Of a DNA stretch of 64,000 bases, positions 26,149 to 37,700 are shown one piece after another. The notes beneath the pieces were generated by a model that saw only the letters and a program-made list of their open reading frames with translations, searched no databases and was not told the origin of the DNA. Every line of letters begins with the position of its first letter. The stretch's first letter is position 1. Made by a program: the position numbers and the translations under genes. This stretch comes from Cymbomonas tetramitiformis (taxonomy: Eukaryota; Chlorophyta; Pyramimonadophyceae; Pyramimonadales; Pyramimonadaceae), in contig LGRX02030603.1 in the NCBI GenBank assembly GCA_001247695.2, positions 1 through 64,000 on the forward strand. The letters run 5' to 3'.

Positions 26149-27043
26149 TTTGCGGTGAACAATAAAAAATATTTCCCGTAAATAACCTGGGTGATGCCCC
26201 ATGGATAGAACCGCGATTCATAACAGCGAAATCAAAAGGTGGCAGAATTGGTCATATTCATATTATCTTATATATATCCATAATATGACCCAATCTGCCA
26301 CCTTTTTAAATTCAGAAAATCTAAAATACATAAATGATACAAAACAGCGTGCCCATCGCGGCGAACAAGCAAAATCAAAAGGTGGCACTTTAGGTCATAT
26401 TCCCATTATCTTATACATAACCGTAATATGACCTAATCTGCCACCTTTTCAAATTCAGAAAATCTAAAATATAATTCCAATAATTCTGATACAAAACAGC
26501 GTGCCCATCGCGGCGAAAAATCAGATGAATCACAACAAAATCAAAAGGTGGCAGATTGGGTCATATTATGGTTATGTATAAGATAATATGCATATGACCC
26601 AATCTGCCACCTTTTCAAATTCAGAAAATCTAAAATATATTTCACAAATTTCTGATACAAAACAGCGTGTGAACGCGGTGAAAAATCAGATGAATCAAAA
26701 AGGTGGCAGATTGGGTCATATTATGGTTATGTATAAGATAATATGAATATGACCCAATCTGCCACCTTTTTCATTTTCGTCACATTTTCGGGCAAAGACG
26801 CAAAAGATTTTTATTTATAAGGGGACATCTGCATGACACCTGCAAGACCCATGCAAATCCACAGTAAGGACCAACGCAGAATAACAGTAGGTGACCAGTG
26901 GTGCGTGCCGGAGATGACCAGGTGTGCTCACTACATAAGAGGCGTCCGCAAATACTGGGAAATACCGGGAAATATCAAGAGGAGTACAGAGGATACCGGT
27001 GAATATAGAGGTGATGCCCCCTGGACACGCCTCTTATGTAGTG
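26104..27043. repeat. Right terminal inverted repeat
   Basis: Inverted copy of 161-1095. The inner edge lies within the polymerase gene, at GATATCAATTGGGAAACG. Includes four family A palindromes (about 26234-26307, 26377-26449, 26543-26615, 26696-26771) and the terminal foldback 26929-27043. Left and right arms differ at several positions, for example around 26800. Confidence 0.93.
26234..26771. repeat. Four 75-bp palindromes, family A (right)
   Basis: Mirror set of 428-965. Copy 1 has one stem mismatch (GCAGAATTGGTC instead of GCAGATTGGGTC). Loops differ slightly from the left arm (ATATGCATATG and ATATGAATATG variants). Confidence 0.9.
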
Positions 27044-27265
27044 CCATCATGATATGCTCAAGCGTGCATTCATTGGTGCTTTTCTGCAAGGCACCATGCA
27101 TGCGCCCTACACCACTAAACAAACACTCCGGGCAACCTCCACCAGCTGACCATACCTGTACTTGTCCGTCTTCCGCTTCTCGAGGAAGGTGGTCATGTGG
27201 GTCTCACAGAACTTCATATCCCGCAGTCTCACCTTCTCCGCACAGTCATACCGCCAGAAGCCTGT
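27044..27265 (-). pseudogene. hAT transposase C-terminal remnant
   Basis: Reading inward on the minus strand from about 27130 to 27044, the segment FSGVGRMHGALQKSTNECTLEHIMMA is the end of the hAT dimerisation domain. It is almost the same as the end of the transposase at 43349-43966. It breaks exactly at the viral terminus, so the virus appears to sit inside, or to have replaced part of, a hAT copy. Farther out (27130-27265) a frame reads FCETHMTTFLEKRKTDKYRYG, which I do not recognise. Confidence 0.65.
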
Positions 27266-28950
27266 TGTCAGGGTCATGACCGATGACATATGTGTCATAC
27301 ATGTCATACGTGTCATACCTGTCAGACATGTCATACAATGTCATGTCATATATTATTATGACAGTCGGTCGTGTCATATATTATTATGACAGTCGACAGT
27401 ATGGTCGATCATGACTGTACATGTCGAGTCGCGTCATATATTAATATGACAGTCGTCAGTACGGTCGACGATGACTGTACATGTCGCCAGATGATGATGT
27501 CATATCATCAGGCATCCCTGTCATCGAGAGTTCGTATGTCGAACTCGAAGATGGCAAAGCAAAGATACATCTTGAATACAAACAAGAACCATCTTGGCTT
27601 TCAGCATGCGCGGAACTCGCATGCGCAGCATGAACGAACTAGTCGTTATTACCATGCTGGTCGTTCAACCTATGTCTCGGGTTCACAACCCAATGGCGGT
27701 ACCATCTAAGATGATGGGAGACGTATGGTACAAAAGTGAGGAAGCGTTGTGCTTCAGCAGATCTTCTTACAGAGACTGCACTCACAAACAAACCCGCTCA
27801 TCCGTACACTTGCATCGTTGTCCAACCTTGCAGTGTTTATTTGTATACTGATAATATATTCACGGCGCCTGTTTATCTCGCCGTATCAGATGGTATTCTA
27901 AAAGAAACTCGTCAAGGCACGATACTCGAGAACTCAAGTGGGTGCAGCGATAGACGTAGCATATTTCATATTGTTCGCAGGTTTGCAGGTGGGCGCATAA
28001 GCGACAGCGCTCGCAGTAATATTGAATATCTGCAGCTCGAATAATATACGCTCGCATATCGACAGCGCAGAGATTGCGCGAGGAGATTTTTCGCAGCGCA
28101 CACGCAGAAACAGCTGATCGCACATATACGCGATAAGGTGTGCACATGGCATACATCGGCGCAGCAATGAAACGTATTCGCATAAATGGTTCGCAAATGT
28201 ATGCATGTTCGCAGATGCGATAAATCAGCGGCGAAATCGTTTTCGCGCGGAAAATCATCAACGCAGTATCACGATTTTCATAATTGCACTAAATTGCTTT
28301 TTGTACGGCTTCATACATGTTGATGCGCGATGGTCACTAATTTGCAGATGGCAGCATGCGCGATGGTCGCATATTTTTACAGAAGTGAATCGCAGCATGC
28401 GCGCGCTTGTATGAATCACGTTCGAAAATTGTCCAGAATGATATATTACATAGTGGTCATCGACAGAATTTTGATTCGTATACATGTCAGCGCTCGTATC
28501 ATGCGCTGATGAATGGCGACGACAATACATGCTTTTCATCAGCAGCGCGCTCGCATTCGTATGCGACGTACATCAGCGATTTTTGCAAATAATTCCTTCG
28601 CACTGTTTACAATACCAACGCGTACAATGATTTATGGCCTGTCAGCACGATATACGTTCTTCATGATTTCGTCACATGCGAAGAACGCTCGATTTTAGCG
28701 CGTACAATTTTTGATGTGTTTACATGCAGTGAGAAGCACATATGCATACGCGCGTCGAAATCATATGCAGAATGATTGTATACATGCAGTAATGCTGTGG
28801 ACACATGATCGTTATGCTGTGGATACATACTGCTTTGGATACATTACCACTATGTTGCTGTGAATGTATTATTATCATACTGCAGCAAATTCCAAAGTGT
28901 TCTGATGACTGCACAAATACTTTAATCATCAGCATTATGCTTATTAGCAC
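27266..28950 (+). mobile_element. Truncated LTR element, copy of the 33280 family
   Basis: The LTR begins TGTCAGGGTCATGACCGATG and runs to about 27887, followed by ATGGTATTCTAAAAG (primer-site side) and about 1 kb of internal sequence matching 33819-34640. It is cut at about 28950 by the DIRS-like fragment. Its TGACAGTCG/ATATTATTATGAC repeats differ in number from the other copies. No coding capacity is visible. Compare 33280-45138. Confidence 0.8.
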
Positions 28951-29703
28951 AGCCAAAGCCGAGGGGTCCGTGAGGGTAGGAGCCCTCACAGCAAAAGCAA
29001 AGTCGTCCACGTAGGGGTGGACACGGAACCCGAGACCCCGCCACTTACCTACGAGCTCCTTGTTGATCTTCGTAAACACCCAGCAAGCTGGGGCTAGACC
29101 AAAAGGCAGCACACAAAACTCAAAGAATCTACCCTGCCACTCAACAGCAACATAGGTACGAGACATCTCGTGGAGGTCTACGTGGAAGTACCCTGACTTA
29201 TAGTCAAAGTAAAACAACCCGTCATCCCTCCTAAGCAAGTCAACAAAAGGCTGAAGGTGCTCATACTTGAACTTAGGAAATATTAGAAAGGCATTGAGCC
29301 ACTTACCGTTGAAAATCAACCGTAGCTTGTCCCGAGAGTCGTCCACCATTAAAGGCAGGACAACCCGCGGCTTGTTGGGCACCTCTCTCAAGGCACCCAT
29401 AAGCACACACTCCTGCACAGCGTCAGTAACAAAGGCGGTATGCCTAACAGCAGACACGTGGTTAGGCAAGTGCACTCGGGGCGGAGCCCTGCCATCCTTA
29501 AACTTCAAGTTAAATCCTCTCTCAATCCAAGACATCACGTAGGAAGAGCGGACAAAGGTCCGCCAAAAGGAGGCTCGTTCCCTAAGTCTTCCCGCAACAC
29601 GGGGCACAGGAACGCCTTGTTCACACAAGGGTATGGCCTCGACAATCTCTTCCTCAGACAATTCAGAACCTGGAACACAAGGAAACAACAGCCCGCGGGC
29701 CAA
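28951..29703 (-). pseudogene. DIRS-like reverse transcriptase fragment
   Basis: About 250 codons of a reverse transcriptase: motif A in FYFDYKSGYFHVDL, motif B in LPFGLAPACWVFTKI, catalytic YVDD in VHPYVDDFAFA. The KSGYxHV and LPFGLxPA patterns are those of DIRS/Ngaro-type elements. The 3' part (rest of RT, RNase H, tyrosine recombinase) is missing, the sequence running into the LTR element at 28950. No ATG leads the frame, so it was probably expressed by frameshift or fusion with the gag at 29830-30681. Confidence 0.75.
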
Positions 29704-29829
29704 AAGTTCATTACAAATTTAGGGTTTCGTCCCCAAGAAATTACATTTAAGTTGGGCATTCCACCTCAACTGCCAAGCATTCCGCTAAGCTGAAAGTACT
29801 AGCCTTCGTGGCTCTACATTCGTTACAAT

Positions 29830-30681
29830 TCAACGGTCCGAGCCTCTGCCACGGCCTCTGCCGGCTGGGCGCGGCTGCGAGCATTGGTTTTGGTGGTGCC
29901 CCCATTCGTTACAATTCCAGCATTGGAGCTGGCTTCCACGCCCTGCCTGAACAGGCGGCGGTGGCGGAGGTGCTCCAGGAGCAGTCGGACGAGAAACAGA
30001 AAAGGCACCCCTGCCTAGGCCCTTGGTTCGCCCCTTGGCAGCCGCAGCTTGGGCAGCGTGAATCTTCTCTGCTTTGACCTCTTTTTCAGCTTTACGCATT
30101 AGCTTTTCGTCCTCTTCATCCTCAGCATACGATTTTCGCTCTAACTTCTCACAGATTTTCCAGCCCACTTCAGGGCCCTTGTCCGAAACCAGCGCCAAGA
30201 TCTTAGCGCGCGCTTTGGCGCGCGCAATACCCTTCTCCGCAGTTTCAGACAGGAATTCCAAAGCAAGAGTGACGTTTTCAGGTAGCTCCACACCTTCCAA
30301 TTCCTTCTTGGCATCTTTAAGCGCCAACTGTGACGCTGAGTGTGCCACGAAGTGGTGCTGAGTCTCTAAGAACTGCTTGCGGAGACCTTTGTCTTTTCCA
30401 TCATCGTTGCGAGTTAATTCTAGGCGATCGGACCCTGGAAGCAGAGTGAGGTCTACTGCTGCCTCCCACGGACGCTTTCGGTCACCTGAAGCAACTTGCG
30501 ACAGCCCTTTGAGCTCAGCAAGTCGGGCCGTCGCTCTCTCCATTTGTCGAATCAACTTCATTTGCGGTTGCGAGAGGTCCTCTCCATCCTGGAAAGCGGC
30601 AAAAGCGGTCGCGTACGCTGGCTGCGCGTGCAAATCATCAATCCGTCTCTGACACAAAATCGGGTCGGTGAACCACTCCAT
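29830..30681 (-). CDS. Gag-like protein of DIRS-like element
   Basis: About 283 aa from ATG 30681 (MEWFTDPILCQRRIDDLH). Helical body, Ala/Lys/Glu-rich coiled segment, then a PPPPPP linker and one CCHC zinc knuckle (CWNCNEWGHHQNQC), ending in a Gly/Arg-rich tail. This architecture is that of a retroelement nucleocapsid. It lies upstream of the RT fragment on the same strand, 126 bp apart. Upstream at about 30740-30800 are three copies of AAACTGTAAAAACGGACAC-like repeats, possibly the element terminal repeat. Confidence 0.7.
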   Translation of the reverse strand: MEWFTDPILCQRRIDDLHAQPAYATAFAAFQDGEDLSQPQMKLIRQMERATARLAELKGLSQVASGDRKRPWEAAVDLTLLPGSDRLELTRNDDGKDKGLRKQFLETQHHFVAHSASQLALKDAKKELEGVELPENVTLALEFLSETAEKGIARAKARAKILALVSDKGPEVGWKICEKLERKSYAEDEEDEKLMRKAEKEVKAEKIHAAQAAAAKGRTKGLGRGAFSVSRPTAPGAPPPPPPVQAGRGSQLQCWNCNEWGHHQNQCSQPRPAGRGRGRGSDR

Positions 30682-30689
30682 AATCAATA

Positions 30690-31020
30690 TACGAATACTA
30701 CTGAAAGTATATGCTCACTGAAAAACTTACGGTGTTAAGGAACTGTAAAAACGGACACAGACTGCAAAAACGGACACCGAACTGTAAAAACGGACACAGT
30801 CGATGAAAGTCCACACAATCACAGTAACACGGCAAGAGGCCCTCTCAGTCCGTTGCTGGCCTCTTATGCCTCCGACTGATCAGAAAACCTCAGTTTTCAG
30901 ATCTGCTCCGGATGACAGTCATACTGCCTGTCATCCTACACTGATCAGAAAACCATCAGTTATATTTTTGAATTGCGGAGGTAACATTCCTCGACATGTA
31001 GAGTTGTCTGGGAAGGGTGG
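30690..31020. other. Intergenic, short tandem repeats
   Basis: Three GTAAAAACGGACAC units at about 30745-30800, then unique sequence with two CTGATCAGAAAACC(A)TCAGTT copies. No gene seen. Confidence 0.6.
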
Positions 31021-32345
31021 TGATTAATGTGGCATGTAGCACGGCTACGTGGGTGAGAATTGCATAATGTTAGGGAAATGGCAAATATGCATGCTAAACA
31101 TGTTTAGTAATACCAAGAAGTCATAAGAAATCACCAAGAGGAAAATTTTCACATTCTTGGACACCATGGTGGCCGCGGGGTTGCCATATGGGTTGGAGAA
31201 TGCTTGAAAACCAGAAAAATGCATATCGCGCGGGTGCATGACATATCGAAATGAGCTTGAGAAATTGTAAGAAGTGTCAAGAAGTATTTGAGAAGTATTT
31301 AGAGGATGTAAGTAAGCATTGAGAGCCGAAATTTCACATTGGGCCATAATGCTGGGGCACGGGGGAGCTAATTTTGTCTGTGAAATGCCTGAAAACCAGA
31401 AAAATGCATATCGCGCGGGTGCGTGACATATCGAAATGAGCTTGAGAAATTGTAAGAAGTGTCAAGAAGTATGTGAGAAGTATTTAGAGGATATAAGTAA
31501 GCATTGAGAGCCGAAATTTCACATTGGGCCATAATGCTGGGGCACGGGGGAGCTAATTTTGTCTGTGAAATGCCTGAAAACCAGAAAAATGCATATTGCG
31601 CGGGTGTGTAACATATCGAAATGAGCTTGAGAAATTGTAAGAAGTGTCAAGAAGTATTTGAGAAGTATTTAGAGGATGTAAGTAGGCATTGAGAGCCGAA
31701 ATTTTGCATCGGGTCATGTTCACGGGGCGGGGGGGAGCTAATTTTGTCTGTGAAATGCCTGCGAACCAGATAATCGACACATCGCGCGAATGCGTAACAT
31801 ATCAAAATGATGTTGAGAGATTGTAAGAAGTGTCAATAAGTATTTAAGAAGTATTTAGAGGGTGCAAGTAGGCATCGGGCAACGAAATTTCACATTGGGT
31901 CATATTCATGGGGCACGGGGGAGCTAATTTCGTCTGTGAAATGTCGGCAAACCACATAATGCGGTATCCGCGCGGGTGCCGTAACGTATTTAAATGATGT
32001 TGAGAGATTGTAAGACATGTCAAGAAGTATTTAAAGAGCATTTAGAGGATGTAAGTAGTCATCGAGAAGCGAAATTTCACATTGGGCCATATTCATGGGG
32101 CGCAAGGGAGCTAATTTCGTATGTGAAATGCCTGCAAACCAGAAGATGCATTATGCGTGGGTGCGTGACATAACAAAATGTTGTCGAGAAGTTGTAAGAA
32201 GTGTCAAGAAGTATTTAAGAAGTATTTAGAGGATGTAAGAGGCATCGAGAACCGAAATTTCACATCGGGCCATATTCATGGGGCGTGGGGGAGCTAATTT
32301 CATTTTATGAAATCCCTGCAAACCAAATAATGCCGTATCGCGCCG
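31021..32345 (+). repeat. LINE 3' tail: ~184-bp tandem repeats
   Basis: About seven units with landmarks GAGCTTGAGAAATTGTAAG, GAAATTTCACATTGGGCCAT and GGGGGAGCTAATTT. The leading edge (GGCATGTAGCACGGCTACGT) is the same as the end of the RT-coding part at 53950-53985 on the other strand. This is therefore a 5'-truncated LINE copy that kept only its repetitive 3' region. Confidence 0.8.
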
Positions 32346-33274
32346 TTGCATAGCATACACCTAAATGCCCAAAAAGGGCTCTAGGGTTTAGGTACTTATT
32401 TCTAAGGGTGCATATATTGATTACCGAAGTTGCATATTTTGGTGTCGTTGAAGACAATGACGACGTCCGTTTTTGCGAATTCAAATTATACTACGAATTA
32501 TGGAGACATTTTCACCTAAGGGTATGCTTGGAGAATGGGCACGATGGACATTATCGTGAATTGATATTTACTTCGTATATGTTTTGTCACTATATCACTA
32601 TCATGGTTCAAAACAATATAAGTTGATAAATAAGTCAACTTTACATTTATAGTTGCGGGGTTCTACGCGTGGAATGGAGGTTGACTGGTATGGTAAGTAA
32701 CACGCGCGCATGCCAACTTGCCAAGTCTGTCGGCAATATGATACGCGTTTGCACCAAAACGATTTGCGTGTACAAGTTTTGAATATTTTCAAAGAAACTA
32801 GTTTTGAAATTTGATAAAGTTTCTTGTTTTTCACAACACCCTCTCAAAATGTGTCCAGCTGCTAGAAATCATCGGGACCACAGACTGCATCCATATGTGA
32901 GCATTATTATCTAATGCATACAGAACCGAAACCCTAATTGCCTGGTGACTCAAAAGACCATATCAAGCGTGCTTGCTGAAGTGCAAAGCACTCCTACGTG
33001 TAAACAAATGCACGTGAGTTAATTGCAATGAGATAATCAAGCAGGCACGGGTGGGAAATGCATTACACCGTATGTTGTGTTGAATGAAGTGCGTGCAGAG
33101 AACGTGCTGTCAGAAAGAGGGAACCTGACGGAGCCGCATGTACGATACGGATCATCGGGTGGCTTTCTCGGGCATTGAACCAAAAGGCTCAAAACTCGAG
33201 AAAGCCAGACATGGTTGGGTTTGATCCCAAGCTGGGTGTCATTCGACATACGTCCAGACTGCCACGCCGATAGG
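32346..33274. other. Intergenic host DNA
   Basis: No credible gene or repeat seen. ORFs are under 80 codons and show no motif. AT-rich with no long inverted repeats that I noticed. Confidence 0.5.
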
Positions 33275-33279
33275 ATAGT
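33275..33279. repeat. 5-bp target duplication ATAGT (left)
   Basis: Identical to 45139-45143 after the 3' LTR. Confidence 0.85.
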
Positions 33280-33818
33280 TGTCAGGGTCATGACCGATGA
33301 CATATGTGTCATACATGTCATACGTGTCATACCTGTCAGACATGTCATACCATGTCATGTCATGTCGCGTCACATATTATTATGACAGTCGTCAGTACGG
33401 TCGACGATGACTGTACATGTCGCCAGATGATAATGTCACATCATCTGGCATCCCTGTCATCGAGAGTTCGTACGTCGAACTCGAAGATGGCAAAGCAAAG
33501 ATACATCTTGAATACAAACAAGAACCATCTTGCTTTAAGCATGTGCGGAACACGCACGCACAGTATGAACGAACTAGTCGTTATTACAATACTGGTCGTT
33601 CAACCTACGTCTCGGGTTCACAACCCAATGGCGGTACCATCTAAGATGATGGGAGACGTATGGTACAAAGTGAGGAAGCGTTGTGCTTCAACAGTTCTTT
33701 ATTCAGAGACTGCAACTCACAACCCGCTTGACTGTTACACTTGTGTGTGCCGTTCAACAGCACAGTGTTTATTTGATATATTGTATAATATTTGTGGGCT
33801 CGCATATCAGCCCTAACA
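33280..33818 (+). repeat. 5' LTR of LARD (539 bp)
   Basis: TGTCAGGG...CCCTAACA. Contains runs of GTCATAC(A/G)TGTCATAC and one ATTATTATGACAGTCGTCAG unit. The 3' LTR has an additional ~60-bp duplication of that unit. A GGGTTCACAACCC segment resembles a tRNA T-arm/B-box, but weakly. Confidence 0.88.
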
Positions 33819-34666
33819 TAATGGTATTCTAAAAAACTCGTCAAGGCACGATACGAGAACTCAATTGTGTGCAGCGCATAGATATCATTAATTTGTGTTG
33901 ACAGGTTGCGGAGCACATAAGGCGACGCACTCGCATAAATTGAATATTGATATATCTGCTGCAATAGCGAAGATAGCGTGCGAGAAAATTTTCGCGTTCA
34001 CAGAAGCGCACTCGCAGAAACAGCTGATCGCACATACTACACGATAAGGTGTGCATATGGCATACATCAGCGCAGCAATGAAACGTACTCGCATAAATGG
34101 TTCGCAAATGTATGCATGTTCGCAGATGCGACGAATCAGCAGCGAAATCGTTTCCGCGCGGAAAGTCATCAGCGCAGCATCACGATTTTCATGATTGCAC
34201 CAAATTGCTTTTTGTACGGCTTCATACATGTTGATGCGTGATATACTAATTTGCAGTTGGCAGCATGTGCGATGGTCACTAATTTGCAGTTGGCAGCATG
34301 CGCGATGGTCGCATATTTTTGCAAAAGTGGATCGCAGCTTACAGCATGCATACCAATTACATGCGCGCGCTTGTATGAATCACGCTCGAAAATTGTTCAG
34401 AATGATATATGGCATAGTGGTCATCGACGGAATTTTGATTCGTATACATGTCAGCGCTCGTATAATGCGTTGATGAATGGCGACGACAATATATGCTTTT
34501 CATCAGCAGCGCGCCCTTTTGCATAAGTTATTTGCAGCGTGCTATGAAAGATTTCAATTTGCGATGATGATGATGTCGAGATGTTGCTAAGATCAACTGC
34601 ACAAATATTCTTAATCATCAGCATTCATGCTCATCAGAAATATAATAATGTGTGCACAATATGTGA

Positions 34667-34790
34667 GTGTGGATCATTGTCTAAGTTGGGCAGATCATTG
34701 TCTAAGTTGGGCACAACATTGTCTAAGTTGGGCACACCATTGTCTAAGTTGGGCACACCATTGTCTCAGTTGGGCACACCATTCACTTGC
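34667..34790. repeat. Short tandem repeat inside LARD
   Basis: Six copies of about 20-22 bp, CATTGTCTAAGTTGGGCACAC, with one change to CAG in the last. A single copy recurs at about 40350. Confidence 0.85.
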
Positions 34791-37700
34791 AGCAATCACC
34801 AACATGCAGTACATGCATTATTATACCATGTATACATTTTATGCTGAGTGATTGCAACATTGTGAATTGTGCATGCATTAATAATACAGCTTGATCACGA
34901 TACCAGCTGTAGTGTATATATATCAGTTTGATCACGTTAGCAACTGGTATACTAGCATCATGCTGTGATACATGAACATTGCATAAGCACATTGCAGTGC
35001 ATGCTAAACTATATTAGAACCCATACAGTATAAGGTGCCTATTCAGTAATCTTAACATAGTAATTAGCTCAATGTGACCCGGTGGAGTCGAGATACTCCT
35101 CGGACAACATATTGTTCTACTGTGGATTACTGAAAGGATATTCACCGGAGCTGTATGTGAAATATACCCAACAACTCAGTTTGTAATGAGATTATTATGG
35201 AATTACAATAATCCCTAAACTTGATATATCATGTTAGATGTATTCAGTGCATGGTATGCTGACTATCTTGCATGATGAATTGTCTAGGATATTGTAATAT
35301 CCAGAACATATTCTACTGTAAAGTGTGTAAAAGTTATCTTACACACACACACACATACACTGATAAAAGTGCTAATCAGTAAGCACTGCATGCATACACA
35401 CACACTGCATTGTATGTATTAACATTCACTGATTCAAAGTGAATTGATTAACTTAAATATCTACTATGTGTATGATAATGTACATACCATTTTCCAAACA
35501 CATGTGCGTGGAAAATGTCAGTGATTGCGATAGATAAGGGAGCAGGATAAGACAAGATGCTGTAGGGCTGGATGGAGTTATCTCCAGACCCGAAGGCAAG
35601 ATACTGCACCCATGAAACAGCTGGTAACTGTTGGGTGCAGTCCACTCGTCATTCCACATATCATCGCTGGACCAACAACAACAACTACGTTGCATATTGA
35701 CAGTTGATTCAGATCTGATCAGTTCAAATGCATGCAACTCTCAGATCAGTATCTACATGACATCTGATATAGTTGTTAAGGACAACACACACATACAAAT
35801 GTGTTGTGTTAAATTGTTGTGATTCGTGTATCAAGCAATGTCCAGATATGTTCTAAATAAGATATATCATTTTGATAAATCTTAGAGCACAGACCTATGC
35901 TCAGAACAGATCATAGATTGACAAATATCACTAAAGTGGATGTTCCTAACAGGATGTTCCCACTTAAGTTAATAACTTATATATCACCAGAATGTACATT
36001 TGCTGCCATGGGTTTAAATCAGTAAAACCCAGAAATGCTATCAACCATAGATGTTGATATACAGCACAATTCACTTATTTGCCATGAAATTTATCATGTG
36101 CACAAGTGAAGTTTATTGCAGTGATTCTGTACTTTACATTCCACATATACACTGAGATATGTCACCGAGGCAATATATCAGATAGCTGAAAAAGCTGTAA
36201 AATGGGTAAAAATGCTCCACGCATGATTTCAAAATGAAAAATGTGTGCCCATTTTATTTTAAATTATGATTCTATACCTATTAAGGTATCAGAAAATCAT
36301 AATGACCATGGTCATATCTCGTGTAACACCCTAGATATTAGGTGTGTAATATATAGGGGTATACATGTTGGCTGTAACAAAATACGTAAAAAACTCCCAC
36401 GCATGATTTCAAAATGAAAAATGTGTGTGGATTTTTTTTGCTGATCTAATTATTCAGCTATATCAAAATATTCCCTGATTTATACAGCACTTGTAACACC
36501 CTGTAACACCCCTAAAATTAAATGTGTGTGTCAGGGGTGTAACGTACCCTCTGAAAACCACCTTACATTTATTTAGGTATTAAATGCAGTTTTGCTTAAA
36601 AACCTTTGCAAAAAAATTATACTGCTTATTTTTTACCTATTTTAGGGTTACAGATCCCATGTAACACCCTAATCATACTATTGGGTATATGGGCCACTGT
36701 AACATGACATGCCCTAAAATGCTACTATAATTTCGATAAACTTCGTATTTAGCATTAACATATCATGCTGTTTTCGACACAGACATGATTATAAATCGGG
36801 CAACAACCCAAGAACTGTCGGGCAACAACCCAAGAACTGTTGGGCAACAACCCTAAAACTGTAACAGCTGCTTCCTATAAGGACTGCATGCTATAACCTA
36901 TAAGCTATAAGCTATGAGGTATATAGGCAACTGACTGCCTATGTGTTCACACTTCCTCGAAGGGGGAAGAAGGTGGATAGGATTATACACATATCCATTT
37001 TTCCGATCTGGTGATTATGATGGATTGCTTTTGATAAAATCACTGCATCCACAAGTAACGTTGAAATCTGTACAACGTTAAAATCCACCATCACTAACAA
37101 AGTGTAAACTCGGATGGGAAACGATGTCCCAATCACTATAAGTTGACTCTTGCTCAGCATTTACATTCTCGAGTAAGTTTGGAATGCTGAACTATATACA
37201 TAACATATAACCTGATACCATGCTTAATTGCATTTCCTGGATCAGAAGATGATAGTTATATATTATATATATACCACCATCATATATATGTGGTATATAT
37301 ATATATCCCACCTGATATACTTTGGCACTATAGCTGTATATAAGAGTGGGAAGGACAAGTGCATCGCTGTAAGACTGGTTGATATAGTCCCAGTGCTAAA
37401 GGCAGAATTTGGCACCCGAATAACAGCTGATAACTGTTGGTGACCACCATGCAAGACCTTCCAAGCGTAACTCCTTTGTCCTGAGATGCAAGTGAATTGT
37501 TCATAATATGTTGACATCACATAAAAGCATTCTGATAAAAACCCTATATATTCACATGAGTTGTCATCACTACAATGACATGGGTTTTAGAATCGTCGAA
37601 ATGAGTATAACTCCGATGAATTCATTAGTACAGAATAAGCTGTTGGGATTATTCCTCCGGCTGGATTGCAATCATTCACAATCCCTGTACATCCCGGTGA

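Larger units (their letters stand above)
161..27043. mobile_element. Polinton-like virus provirus
   Basis: A 26.9-kb element is bounded by inverted repeats of about 935-940 bp. It carries the Polinton/PLV hallmark set: rve-type integrase, protein-primed family B polymerase, A32/FtsK-type packaging ATPase, major capsid candidate and minor capsid candidate. Accessory genes include a lipase-like protein, two DNA methyltransferases, a primase-helicase and fibre proteins. Genes are tightly packed, often 5-30 bp apart, with AT-rich TATATA stretches just before start codons. The left flank is a G-rich repeat and the right flank a hAT remnant. No matching target duplication is seen. Several lesions (interrupted fibre, two 1-nt frameshifts, split integrase) suggest an endogenous copy in decay, unless some are assembly errors or recoding sites. 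Confidence 0.93.

Noticed and set aside
26201..26431. Small ORFs in the terminal repeats (MTQSATF peptides)
   Set aside because: They are palindrome translations seen at every copy of the hairpin.
161..27049. 6-bp Polinton target duplication
   Set aside because: AGTCAG before the left end and CCATCA after the right end differ. No other nearby 5-6-bp pair was convincing.
10267..31918. Shared ATTGGGTCATATTCAT between the viral palindrome and the LINE tail
   Set aside because: A single 16-bp match between AT-rich repeats is within chance for a window of this size, and flanking bases do not match.
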